Source: VBAS01 sp044867875 (GTDB lineage: Bacteria > Bacteroidota > Bacteroidia > Chitinophagales > Chitinophagaceae). From it: DNA of 5,299 nt. Each line of letters opens with the position of its first letter. The stretch's first letter is position 1. The DNA lies in contig JBIOVR010000553.1 in assembly GCA_044867875.1 (NCBI GenBank), positions 1 to 5,299 on the forward strand, written 5' to 3'. Both the position numbers and the translations under genes were made by a program. Below are positions 1 to 5,299 of this stretch, piece after piece. The notes under the pieces were generated by a model, which saw nothing but the letters and a program-made list of their open reading frames with translations, did not search any database and was not told the origin of the DNA.

Positions 1-876
1 AATGTCAGTAGTAAAACCAGTTTCAGTTACATAACTTGGAACGATCGTAGTCTTTGCAGCCGTGGCGGTTTTAAATAAACGATAACTGATAAAACGACCA
101 TCAGGACTCAGGCTAAGACCTTGCAAAGCTTTATCTTCTATATTTATGTTTCGAAGCTCCTTTGCTTTCGGTATTGTTTTATTATAGGCTTCGCCTTTAT
201 CTCTTTTTTCTTTTCTTGATTTTAATACTTCAAAATAAGTCAGCTGATCATTTTTTAACCAGTCTTCCTGCGGATTAGTGCTTGCACCACTCGTATTATT
301 ATTTGCAGCCTGGTTATTTCCCCTGGCACCAAAGCCAGTATTAGGTGGTGTGGCGGCAGCGGTACCAGTTTGCAGGTTAGTCAGCTGCATCGTTTCACCT
401 GATGTAATATCCCATGCATATAAATTCTGATTACGGGTATAGGCGATCTTTGAATCTTTAAAAGAAAACTGGGGGTTGGTTTCCGCATCTGCAGTTTGAG
501 TAATGCGTTTTGTTTTACCAGTTTTTAATTCGGTGTAAAAAATATCTCCATCTTTTGCAAGTACATAAGCTGAACGTGAAGTATTGTACACATAGTTTCC
601 TGTTCCACGAACAACTTGCATTTCAGCAGGAGTGACTTTAACAGGAGTTTTATTGCCCAGCGTTATATAATAAAGGGAATCGGCAAGTGCTTTTCCAGGA
701 TTCCAACTAAAATAAATTGACTTTCCATCATTGCTCCATTGAACATTAGAAGGAGAGGTGCCGATCCAGTTCGGATCCCGCATGATCTTTTCTACAGTTA
801 GTTTGTCTAATTTTTGTTGCCCAAAACTTTGGAAAAAGAAGAAAACGAAAAAAAGAAAGCTTGTCAGTTTAAGCAT
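1..876 (-). CDS. S9 family peptidase (DPP4-like), N-terminal 292 residues, cut by window edge
   Basis: This is the amino-terminal part of a secreted serine peptidase of the prolyl oligopeptidase/dipeptidyl peptidase IV family (S9). It starts at ATG 876-874 and stays open to the left edge, exactly 292 codons. Residues 1-19 are a signal peptide with a very Phe-rich core (8 Phe in residues 7-18), probably cleaved after QSFG. The following LDKLTVEKIMRDPNWIGTSP is typical of Bacteroidota S9 proteins. Propeller-like repeats follow: VQWSNDGKSIYFSWN (about 45-59), PQFSFKDSKIAYTRNQNLYAWD (135-156, listed here in two parts: PQFSFKDSKIAY and TRNQNLYAWD) and LSLSPDGRFISYRL (254-267). These are beta-propeller blades that in this family gate substrate access. 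Residues 168-202 are a low-complexity Ala/Gly/Asn/Thr loop between blades. The catalytic alpha/beta-hydrolase domain with Ser-Asp-His lies outside the window, so activity cannot be judged. Family members usually cleave dipeptides or small peptides in the periplasm or at the cell surface. No Shine-Dalgarno is seen before the start. Family assignment is strong, exact specificity unknown. Confidence 0.88.
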   Translation of the reverse strand, partial: MLKLTSFLFFVFFFFQSFGQQKLDKLTVEKIMRDPNWIGTSPSNVQWSNDGKSIYFSWNPGKALADSLYYITLGNKTPVKVTPAEMQVVRGTGNYVYNTSRSAYVLAKDGDIFYTELKTGKTKRITQTADAETNPQFSFKDSKIAYTRNQNLYAWDITSGETMQLTNLQTGTAAATPPNTGFGARGNNQAANNNTSGASTNPQEDWLKNDQLTYFEVLKSRKEKRDKGEAYNKTIPKAKELRNINIEDKALQGLSLSPDGRFISYRLFKTATAAKTTIVPSYVTETGFTTDI

Positions 877-894
877 AGTAATAATTTAAGGGCC

Positions 895-933
895 TAAATA
901 TATTGATTAACTAAATAAATTCTTCAATCAATA
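895..933 (-). promoter_or_regulatory. Candidate promoter with overlapping 8-bp inverted repeat upstream of S9 peptidase
   Basis: The 84-bp gap between the ADP-ribosylglycohydrolase-like gene and the S9 peptidase gene contains a perfect inverted repeat, TATTGATT at 901-908 and AATCAATA at 926-933, separated by 17 bp. On the minus strand a TATATTTA box at 902-895 matches the Bacteroidota -7 consensus TAnnTTTG at 7 of 8 positions. A TTG at 927-925 could be the -33 element, with a 22-bp spacer. The repeat arms overlap both elements, as an operator would. The DNA here is very AT-rich, so both the boxes and the repeat could be chance. There is no run of T after the repeat in the minus direction, so it does not look like a terminator for the upstream gene. 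Confidence 0.3.
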
Positions 934-960
934 CAAATAATAGCAGCTCGTCATTATTGC

Positions 961-2490
961 TCAATAACTATGAAGAGGGATAGGCTTTGTATTCGTATAA
1001 ATAATGGCCTCAGCATCGGATATAGAATGATCCGGAAATGGATTTATTATTTTAAACCTGATGCTATGTTTCCCAAGTGGCAGATTATAATTCCAACAGA
1101 GTTCATGACGACGGGTGGTGAAGTTTACAGGAAGTTTAATTGTTTCGGCTATTTTCCCATCGATATATAATTCGGCATTTATAATAATGGCATCATGATT
1201 TCCCCAATGACCCGATTCGCCTTTTAATACAAAGCCCGTTCCTTCATACTCAAAGCTGATCTCATCCTTAGCAGTCCAATTCACTTTCTTTTTTTCTTTG
1301 ACATACAGACCGGAAAAACTTTTTTCAAACTGAACTGCTTTTGGTTGCTGCAAACTGATCGTTACTTTATCGCCGTTGACTTTGCCAGAATTTCTTTCAA
1401 TATTTTGCAAAGCATGTTTCAATCCAATTTCATAAACACTTTTAAGGCTCATCGTTGTGTATTTGAAATTTATTTCTTCTGCTTCTTTCAATCCTTGTTT
1501 CCAATAAGCAGGAATGCCATCATAGCCAAGTAATGTTCCCAGTATTCCTCCTGCTGAAGACGGATTGCAATCAGCATCCTGCCCGCATCGGGTAGTTATT
1601 TCCATTGTTTTAGTAAAATCTCCTTTACCATAAAGCAAACCAATTACTACGTAAGCAGCATTGACCTTGGCATCAATATTAAATGGTGCAAATACTCCAT
1701 CGGGGCAACCAATTTCATCCGCCCATTTTTTTTGTACCTGGAACCACGTTTGCTTCCAGTCAGAAGGATATTGGTTGTGCCATTTGATCACATCATTGAT
1801 GCATTGATAAAATTCACTTTGTGACGGAACAGTTTTTAATGCTTCTTTCACTATGTAATTAATATCTTTTGAAACAAAGGCTAAAGAATACATCGCTCCA
1901 ACGTATACTCCGCCATACCAGCCATCGCCATAATTCATAATGTGCCCGATCTTATCACTGATCGCAGACGCTGTATTCGGCATACCCGGCGACATCAATC
2001 CCGCAAAATCGGATTCGATCTGGTAATCGATGCAATCAGCATGTGGATTATTTTTCCAATCGCCTGAAGCAGGCGCGGCTATTCCATTTAATATATTATA
2101 TCGTGCAGCCTGGTTTGCATGCCAGAGCATATAGTCGGCATGTGCAAATGCGTTGGCAAATGAATCAACTGGTGCGTTGATACCATACTTTTCAAATACA
2201 TCGACGAACGTAAGATCCATATACAGATCATCATACAGGCCCGGATTTTCGATCATTGTTTTTTTCAGGTAACCATCATACCATAATAGTGATTGATAAT
2301 CGCCAATAAAAGTTCCATTGAAGCGAAATTCATATGGTCCGCCGAATGTAACGCCGATCGTTTGTCCCGCCCATCCGCCTTTGATTTTATTTTGTAATTG
2401 TTCTTTTGGAAGTGTTATTGTTTTTTGCTGTGCAAATACAAACATGATCTGTAGTAACAAGCCGAACACTATTGTCCATTTTCTTTTCAT
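961..2490 (-). CDS. Secreted ADP-ribosylglycohydrolase-family protein with C-terminal beta-rich domain
   Basis: This protein has the ADP-ribosylglycohydrolase (ARH/DraG) fold, a mostly helical di-metal hydrolase that in known members removes ADP-ribose from proteins or small molecules. Numbering from the ATG at 2490 (509 aa), residues 1-20 form a signal peptide (MKRKW, hydrophobic core, FVFA then QQ). ARH motifs follow: GGWAGQTIG at 38-46, YDDLYMDLTF at 86-95 (first metal-binding Asp pair) and GQDADCNPSSAGGILG at 303-318 (second metal motif). In classical ARHs the second motif reads GxDTD followed by Ser or Thr; here it is DADC. Residues about 385-500 form a separate beta-rich region (GTGFVLKGESGHWG, AELYIDGK, TTRRHELCWNY), perhaps a carbohydrate-binding-like sandwich. 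The ORF can be extended to an ATG at 2532, but that puts 14 extra residues before the signal peptide, so 2490 is preferred. Neither start has a clear ribosome binding site. Export makes removal of ADP-ribose from cytoplasmic proteins unlikely; a secreted glycan or nucleoside-like substrate is an inference. Fold assignment is firm, substrate unknown. Confidence 0.87.
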   Translation of the reverse strand: MKRKWTIVFGLLLQIMFVFAQQKTITLPKEQLQNKIKGGWAGQTIGVTFGGPYEFRFNGTFIGDYQSLLWYDGYLKKTMIENPGLYDDLYMDLTFVDVFEKYGINAPVDSFANAFAHADYMLWHANQAARYNILNGIAAPASGDWKNNPHADCIDYQIESDFAGLMSPGMPNTASAISDKIGHIMNYGDGWYGGVYVGAMYSLAFVSKDINYIVKEALKTVPSQSEFYQCINDVIKWHNQYPSDWKQTWFQVQKKWADEIGCPDGVFAPFNIDAKVNAAYVVIGLLYGKGDFTKTMEITTRCGQDADCNPSSAGGILGTLLGYDGIPAYWKQGLKEAEEINFKYTTMSLKSVYEIGLKHALQNIERNSGKVNGDKVTISLQQPKAVQFEKSFSGLYVKEKKKVNWTAKDEISFEYEGTGFVLKGESGHWGNHDAIIINAELYIDGKIAETIKLPVNFTTRRHELCWNYNLPLGKHSIRFKIINPFPDHSISDAEAIIYTNTKPIPLHSY

Positions 2491-2541
2491 AAAGAAGCAA
2501 AGACTGATTAAAGTTGGTGCCTTAGATAACATGAATTTACA

Positions 2542-2576
2542 GTATAAGACTAGATCAGGGTCAAACTTTCTTATAC
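2542..2576 (-). repeat. 7-bp inverted repeat in gap between phosphotransferase and ARH-like genes
   Basis: GTATAAG at 2542-2548 and CTTATAC at 2570-2576 are perfect inverted copies separated by 21 bp. They lie 12 bp beyond the phosphotransferase stop codon and 51 bp before the preferred start of the ARH-like gene. The stem is AT-rich, the loop is long and no T-run follows in the direction of transcription, so a Rho-independent terminator is unlikely. It might be a regulator site or an mRNA processing structure, or chance. The gap (2491-2588) shows no convincing -33/-7 promoter pair. Confidence 0.25.
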
Positions 2577-2588
2577 TCTTTTGAAATT

Positions 2589-3524
2589 TTATATGGAGAA
2601 CAGATCCAGGGAACCATCAAGGCGTAGTTTATATAACGCTAACCCGTTCATGTCTTTTTTTGCTATAATCCTTTGTAATGCGGGAATATAATTAATGATA
2701 TTAAAGACCGTGAGTGCATAAGCCTTCCTGCTGAATTCTTCAACATCCGGTTCATAGCCTTCTAAAAATTTTTGCTTTCCATCAATGGACAGATCATGAA
2801 GAGCAATAGAAAAATCCCAGTAGGGTGCACAGTTGGAAGAACAATCTTCCCAGTCAAGGATGGCTTTTATTTCTCCCGCTTCATTAACGATTACATTTTT
2901 CAAACGAAGATCACAATGATTTAAGCAAGGAGTGATCCTCCATTTTTTTAATTTTCCAAACTCTACACTGAGCCTGTTTATTTTCTTTTTGGATAAGATG
3001 CTGTTGTCATGCAGAAATTTTAACCCTTCATCAACCAGTAATTCTTTTTCTAAAAATTCCAACCATGTTTTTTTCTTTGATAATTTATTTTTTGACCAAT
3101 CAAACACTTTTCCAAAACCAGTCGTTGGAATCGAATGGATCAGGCGGGCATATTTTCCAAGCTTTTGCAAGATCTCCAATCTATCCGGATGGTTGATGGC
3201 TTCCTGGCCTTCTATTTTTTGTTGAAGCATATAAGGAAGAGGAATGATGTCATGCCCAACTTCTAAAATTTCAGGAACAGGCACACCGACGTTCAACGCT
3301 TTTTGTGTGGCCCACTGTTCTTTCATAAAATCGTTGAGCTTGGCTCGTGAATTTGCGATGCGAACAATAAAGTTTCCTTCTTTTGTAGTTACATCAAAAA
3401 CAAAATTGGTTTTACCGGCTGGCTTAAATTCAATTTTTTTCAATGACTGACCAAAGTGATGCTTTACCACTTTTCTGGCCATGGCTGTTTTCGACTTTAT
3501 TTGTGATGGCGTGTATGCAGGCAT
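2589..3524 (-). CDS. APH/choline kinase-family phosphotransferase
   Basis: A 311-residue cytoplasmic protein with the aminoglycoside phosphotransferase/choline kinase fold (PF01636 type), which transfers a phosphoryl group from a nucleotide to a small-molecule hydroxyl. The N-lobe contains GKTNFVFDV (37-45), like the nucleotide-binding loop, and FIVRIAN (52-58), where Arg55 sits at the usual Lys position, as in many members of this broad family. Glu69 is a candidate helix-C partner. The hinge is around PYMLQQKIEGQ (97-107). The catalytic loop is HCDLRLKN (203-210), with Asp205 as catalytic base and Asn210 as metal ligand. The metal-binding motif is ILDWEDC (222-228), with Asp224 matching the DFG Asp. 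All key residues are present, so it should be active. The ATG at 3524 lies only 8 nt after the stop of the upstream HAD phosphatase, which supports translational coupling; a second Met at residue 15 is a less likely start. Substrate is not deducible; a role in antibiotic resistance should not be assumed, since family members also phosphorylate choline, sugars, homoserine and other compounds. Confidence 0.88.
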   Translation of the reverse strand: MPAYTPSQIKSKTAMARKVVKHHFGQSLKKIEFKPAGKTNFVFDVTTKEGNFIVRIANSRAKLNDFMKEQWATQKALNVGVPVPEILEVGHDIIPLPYMLQQKIEGQEAINHPDRLEILQKLGKYARLIHSIPTTGFGKVFDWSKNKLSKKKTWLEFLEKELLVDEGLKFLHDNSILSKKKINRLSVEFGKLKKWRITPCLNHCDLRLKNVIVNEAGEIKAILDWEDCSSNCAPYWDFSIALHDLSIDGKQKFLEGYEPDVEEFSRKAYALTVFNIINYIPALQRIIAKKDMNGLALYKLRLDGSLDLFSI

Positions 3525-3532
3525 AATAAATT

Positions 3533-4453
3533 TTATCCTATAACATTTCGCTGCATTGCAGCTAATTCAAAAAGTATTTCACCAAACTCCGAAGAATTTT
3601 TGACTTTGAGCGGTGGCAAGATGCCCTCATACGAAAGAAGCGGATTGGCGACATGAATAGCAAGTCCTACTGAGCGCAAAAAACTATCCATTTCAGAATC
3701 ACCCGCACCTATTGAATGCTTCAGTTCGAATTTTAAATGAGTTGCTATTTGTTGCGCTCCAAAATCTTTATCGACTCCTTTATGTGTAAAAAAATTATTT
3801 CGTTTTGTATGCTGATAAGCCATGAGCCTGTCTTGAGGTATGTCGATCAGTAAAAAGATCATGCATATTTCCTGGGCGTGCAGATCCTTTTGTAAATTTT
3901 CCAATGAAGAAGAATATACTTTCGATGCACTCTGATATTTTTTTTGTACAGCTTCAATTTTATCTGCAAGTGGTGTCCATATTATTTCACCCTGTTCCCA
4001 ATCACGGGGGTAATAAAAAACGAGCAGATCAAGATCATTGTTTTTAATAAAACCTGTAACTATTTGCAAAACTTCGGCTATTTCGTTTGGCTCAAGGGGA
4101 AAAGCATCGATCTCGTTGTAGAGAAAATTGCCCTCATTGTTTTGCATGATATAGCCGAGCTGGCTTCCATTCATTAAAACCGTGGGTATTGGCGCATTAG
4201 AAATTTTATACCATTCCTTTCCGAATGTTCGGATAACAGATAATGGAAACCGAAGTGTATTTAAAACGATGGGTCTTCCGAGATCGTAAATTTTATCTAA
4301 ACCCAATTGAACTGATTGGGGAATGCTGTAATGGCCTTCGAATTCATGAATGGCAGTACCATCGAGATCAGTAATTAATCCGCCGCATTCTTCGAATTTA
4401 GAATGATTGAAAAAGTGTTGTAATTGCGCAGATTGACTGGCTGGTAAAGCCAT
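3533..4453 (-). CDS. HAD-superfamily hydrolase (Cof/type IIB-like phosphatase)
   Basis: A 306-residue cytoplasmic HAD phosphatase, probably acting on a phosphorylated sugar or similar metabolite. Motif I is LITDLDGTAI (26-35), with nucleophile Asp29 and acid/base Asp31. Motif II is IVLNTLR (62-68), with Thr66. The NGS at 95-97 matches the conserved Asn-Gly of Cof-type proteins. Motif III Lys is probably Lys229 in HKGVDKDFGAQQI (224-236). Motif IV is GAGDSEMD (249-256), with Asp252 and Asp256 binding magnesium. The roughly 125 residues between motif II and motif III form a C2-type cap, as in Cof, sucrose-phosphate and mannosyl-3-phosphoglycerate phosphatases. It is the first gene of a minus-strand operon and is followed after 8 nt by the phosphotransferase, suggesting opposing or successive steps on one metabolite. 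An AGAG stretch lies close before the ATG but is too near to be a normal ribosome binding site. The superfamily and motifs are clear; the substrate is not. Confidence 0.88.
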   Translation of the reverse strand: MALPASQSAQLQHFFNHSKFEECGGLITDLDGTAIHEFEGHYSIPQSVQLGLDKIYDLGRPIVLNTLRFPLSVIRTFGKEWYKISNAPIPTVLMNGSQLGYIMQNNEGNFLYNEIDAFPLEPNEIAEVLQIVTGFIKNNDLDLLVFYYPRDWEQGEIIWTPLADKIEAVQKKYQSASKVYSSSLENLQKDLHAQEICMIFLLIDIPQDRLMAYQHTKRNNFFTHKGVDKDFGAQQIATHLKFELKHSIGAGDSEMDSFLRSVGLAIHVANPLLSYEGILPPLKVKNSSEFGEILFELAAMQRNVIG

Positions 4454-4552
4454 AGCTCTTTAAATTTCAATCTATACTGCAAAAGCCTTTCCAAAAAGAA
4501 GGTTTCATAATCTGGCATCATTTTTAAGTCTATTTATTTAAATCCTCGTATT
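4454..4552. promoter_or_regulatory. Divergent intergenic region between HAD phosphatase and DUF4342 genes
   Basis: These 99 AT-rich bases separate two genes transcribed away from each other, so promoters for both must lie here or just inside the genes. On the minus strand a TTTTTG at 4494-4489 precedes a TATAGATTG stretch by about 15 bases, a poor approximation of the Bacteroidota TTTG/TAnnTTTG promoter. On the plus strand only T- and A-rich stretches (for example CTATTTATTTAAAT near 4532-4545) are seen and no full consensus. Neither start codon has a clear Shine-Dalgarno. The promoter call is from gene arrangement, not from a good motif. Confidence 0.4.
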
Positions 4553-4804
4553 ATGGCAACTATAACAAAAGAAACTTTCAAAGTTCAGGGAGAAAAAGTG
4601 CTGAACAAAGTAAAAGAATTGGTGAAAGAAGGAAATGTGAGGAAGATCAGCATTCACGAAAAAGATGGCAAAGAATTAATGAGTTTTCCGTTAAGCCTTG
4701 GTGTAGTAGGGGCAGTATTCGCACCAGTGCTTGCAGCTGTTGGTGCATTGGCCGCATTGATCGGTGAATGCAGCATTACTGTTGAAAGAGAAGAGAAAGT
4801 CTGA
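4553..4804 (+). CDS. DUF4342 domain-containing small protein
   Basis: An 83-residue protein consisting of one DUF4342 domain (PF14242 type), function unknown. Residues 1-27 form a charged, probably helical segment (FKVQGEKVLNKVKELVKEGN), then VRKISIHEKDGKELMSFPLS (29-48) reads as a beta hairpin, followed by a hydrophobic stretch (about 47-70, GVVGAVFAPVLAAVGALAAL) and a final strand ITVERE (75-80). The pattern EGNVRKI, PLSLGVVGA, APVLAAVGA and a closing VER is characteristic of the family. The Gly/Ala-rich hydrophobic stretch could be a membrane segment or buried core; I cannot decide from sequence. In other bacteria the domain occurs alone or joined to other small domains. It is transcribed alone, divergent from the HAD gene, and followed by an intrinsic terminator, so it looks monocistronic. 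The start at 4553 gives the usual family N-terminus, MxxITxExFKVxG. Confidence 0.85.
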   Translation: MATITKETFKVQGEKVLNKVKELVKEGNVRKISIHEKDGKELMSFPLSLGVVGAVFAPVLAAVGALAALIGECSITVEREEKV

Positions 4805-4828
4805 ACAATTTTGCTACCTGTATAATTT

Positions 4829-4851
4829 GCCTGTCATAGCACAGGCTTTTT
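4829..4851 (+). terminator. Rho-independent terminator after the DUF4342 gene
   Basis: Twenty-four bases past the DUF4342 stop codon there is a perfect 6-bp stem, GCCTGT (4829-4834) and ACAGGC (4841-4846), with loop CATAGC, followed at once by TTTTT (4847-4851) and further T-rich DNA. The GC-rich stem plus T-run is a standard intrinsic terminator on the plus strand and stands out from the AT-rich surroundings. It should separate DUF4342 from the downstream serine hydrolase gene. Confidence 0.8.
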
Positions 4852-4877
4852 GTGTTTCTCCTTTTCATTATTTCATT

Positions 4878-4924
4878 AAATTGTAGATTATATTACAGGC
4901 TGGTTTATTTCATCCCTACAATTT
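4878..4924 (+). repeat. 9-bp perfect inverted repeat just before the serine hydrolase start
   Basis: AAATTGTAG (4878-4886) and CTACAATTT (4916-4924) are perfect inverted copies with a 29-bp spacer. The right arm runs into a T-tract (4922-4928) and ends 7 nt before the ATG at 4932. If transcribed, it would put the translation start next to a hairpin; as DNA, it could be a regulator site. The long loop makes a strong terminator unlikely. No convincing -33/-7 promoter pair was found between the upstream terminator and this gene, though the promoter must be in about this 80-bp stretch. Confidence 0.35.
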
Positions 4925-4931
4925 TTTTAAA

Positions 4932-5299
4932 ATGACATTCAGGAAAGCTTCTTTTATATCTGCATTACTTTTTCTTTTTTTAAGTTTCCAGGTAAGTTCT
5001 CAAAGAGCGCAGCCAAGTTCTCAAAAAACTAAGAGTAGTTCCCAAGCAGCCAAGCCAAGTTCTCAAACTGCAAAACTTCCGCGAAGCACACCTGAAACTG
5101 AAGGAGTTTCTTCCAAAGGAATTATAGATTTTCTTGATGCGCTTTCAACAACAAAACATGAAATGCATAGTATCATGATCCTTCGTCATGGTAAAGTAAT
5201 TGCTGAAGGATGGTGGAATCCTTATCGTCCTGATCTGAAACATACGTTGTATTCTCTTAGTAAAAGCTTTACTTCTACTGCGGTTGGTTTTGCTGTTGC
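4932..5299 (+). CDS. Secreted beta-lactamase-family serine hydrolase (class C/PF00144), N-terminal 122 residues, cut by window edge
   Basis: The first 122 codons of a serine hydrolase of the class C beta-lactamase/penicillin-binding-protein-like superfamily. Residues 1-23 are a signal peptide (MTFRK, hydrophobic ALLFLFLSF, then QVSS). Residues 22-49 are four 7-residue repeats starting SSQ, giving a flexible linker. The catalytic domain begins at LPRSTPETEGVSSKGIIDFL (49-68) and continues with SIMILRHGKVIAEGWW (80-95), NPYRPDLKHTLYSLSKSFTS (96-115). SLSK at 108-111 is the SxxK motif, with Ser108 as nucleophile and Lys111 as general base. The Y-x-N and C-terminal KTG-like motifs lie outside the window. 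Proteins of this kind act outside the cytoplasm as esterases, D-amino peptidases or related hydrolases; few are true beta-lactamases, so antibiotic resistance is not implied. The gene follows the DUF4342 terminator and likely has its own promoter. It has no clear Shine-Dalgarno; a T-run and AAA precede the ATG. Confidence 0.87.
   Translation, partial: MTFRKASFISALLFLFLSFQVSSQRAQPSSQKTKSSSQAAKPSSQTAKLPRSTPETEGVSSKGIIDFLDALSTTKHEMHSIMILRHGKVIAEGWWNPYRPDLKHTLYSLSKSFTSTAVGFAV
4995..5078 (+). repeat. Four in-frame 21-bp tandem repeats encoding (SSQxxxx)4
   Basis: The 10-mer AAGTTCTCAA occurs at 4994, 5015 and 5057, with a two-mismatch copy (TAGTTCCCAA) at 5036: a spacing of exactly 21 bp throughout. 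In the serine hydrolase reading frame this gives SSQRAQP, SSQKTKS, SSQAAKP and SSQTAKL (residues 22-49). The first half of each unit is conserved at DNA level and the second half is diverged. The repeats sit directly after the signal peptide core and before the catalytic domain, so they form a Ser/Gln/Lys-rich spacer. Being a whole number of codons, copy number can change without breaking the frame. Confidence 0.85.

Noticed and set aside
970..1170. Plus-strand 66-residue ORF opposite the ARH-like gene
   Set aside because: It lies antisense within a gene with clear family motifs and has no recognisable domain or ribosome binding site.
1345..1533. Plus-strand 62-residue ORF
   Set aside because: Antisense shadow of the ARH-like gene; Phe/Ile-rich composition arises from reverse reading of Lys/Asn-rich codons.
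2318..2584. Plus-strand 88-residue ORF with Cys-rich stretch
   Set aside because: Antisense to the signal peptide and first ARH motif region; no domain recognised, and the Cys residues come from reverse reading of Ala/Thr codons.
2491..2600. Possible promoter TTTG plus TATACTGT upstream of the ARH-like gene
   Set aside because: The spacer is only about 15 bp and the -7 box fits the Bacteroidota consensus poorly.
2932..3450. Two plus-strand ORFs (2932-3225 and 3244-3450)
   Set aside because: Both are antisense to the phosphotransferase, whose motifs in this region are intact.
2589..3524. Phosphotransferase as an aminoglycoside resistance gene
   Set aside because: The APH fold is shared by many metabolic kinases; the operon partner is a metabolic-type phosphatase and no resistance or mobile-element context is present.
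3944..4177. Plus-strand 77-residue ORF
   Set aside because: Antisense shadow of the HAD phosphatase cap domain.
4932..5299. Serine hydrolase as a true beta-lactamase
   Set aside because: Only the SxxK region is visible and the N-terminal pattern is that of the broad PF00144 hydrolase group, most of which are esterases or peptidases.
1..5299. Toxin-antitoxin, CRISPR, prophage or defence system based on the ADP-ribosyl hydrolase
   Set aside because: No ADP-ribosyltransferase partner, repeats, integrase or transposase is visible, and the ADP-ribosylglycohydrolase-like protein is predicted to be exported.

Overview
The window looks like a chromosomal segment of a Bacteroidota bacterium, most likely Chitinophagia/Chitinophagaceae-like. 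This rests on AT-rich DNA, start codons without clear Shine-Dalgarno sequences, and protein types common in that phylum: a secreted S9 dipeptidyl-peptidase-like enzyme, a secreted ADP-ribosylglycohydrolase-fold protein, a DUF4342 protein and a secreted class C beta-lactamase-like serine hydrolase. The taxon is inferred from these features, not from a marker gene.

Layout: two transcription blocks diverge from a 99-bp spacer at 4454-4552. On the minus strand, reading from right to left, are a HAD-superfamily phosphatase (3533-4453), an APH/choline-kinase-type phosphotransferase only 8 nt downstream (2589-3524), the ADP-ribosylglycohydrolase-family protein with a signal peptide and a C-terminal beta-rich domain (961-2490; the longer ORF start at 2532 is less likely), and the first 292 residues of an S9 peptidase (876 down to the left edge). 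On the plus strand are the small DUF4342 protein (4553-4804), an intrinsic terminator (4829-4851), and the first 122 residues of a beta-lactamase-family serine hydrolase (from 4932 to the right edge).

How the genes may work together: the phosphatase and phosphotransferase are tightly spaced, probably co-transcribed and translationally coupled, and carry opposing phosphoryl chemistries. A shared small-molecule substrate is plausible but cannot be named from sequence. The ADP-ribosylglycohydrolase-like protein and S9 peptidase follow in the same direction after gaps of 98 and 84 bp, and both are predicted to be exported. They may have their own promoters. DUF4342 and the serine hydrolase look like separate units, with a terminator between them.

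No mobile element, CRISPR array, RNA gene or obvious new multi-gene system is visible. The less ordinary signals are the modified metal-binding motifs and export signal of the ADP-ribosylglycohydrolase homologue, a precise 21-bp tandem repeat encoding a (SSQxxxx)4 linker just after the signal peptide of the serine hydrolase, and perfect inverted repeats in three of the intergenic gaps.
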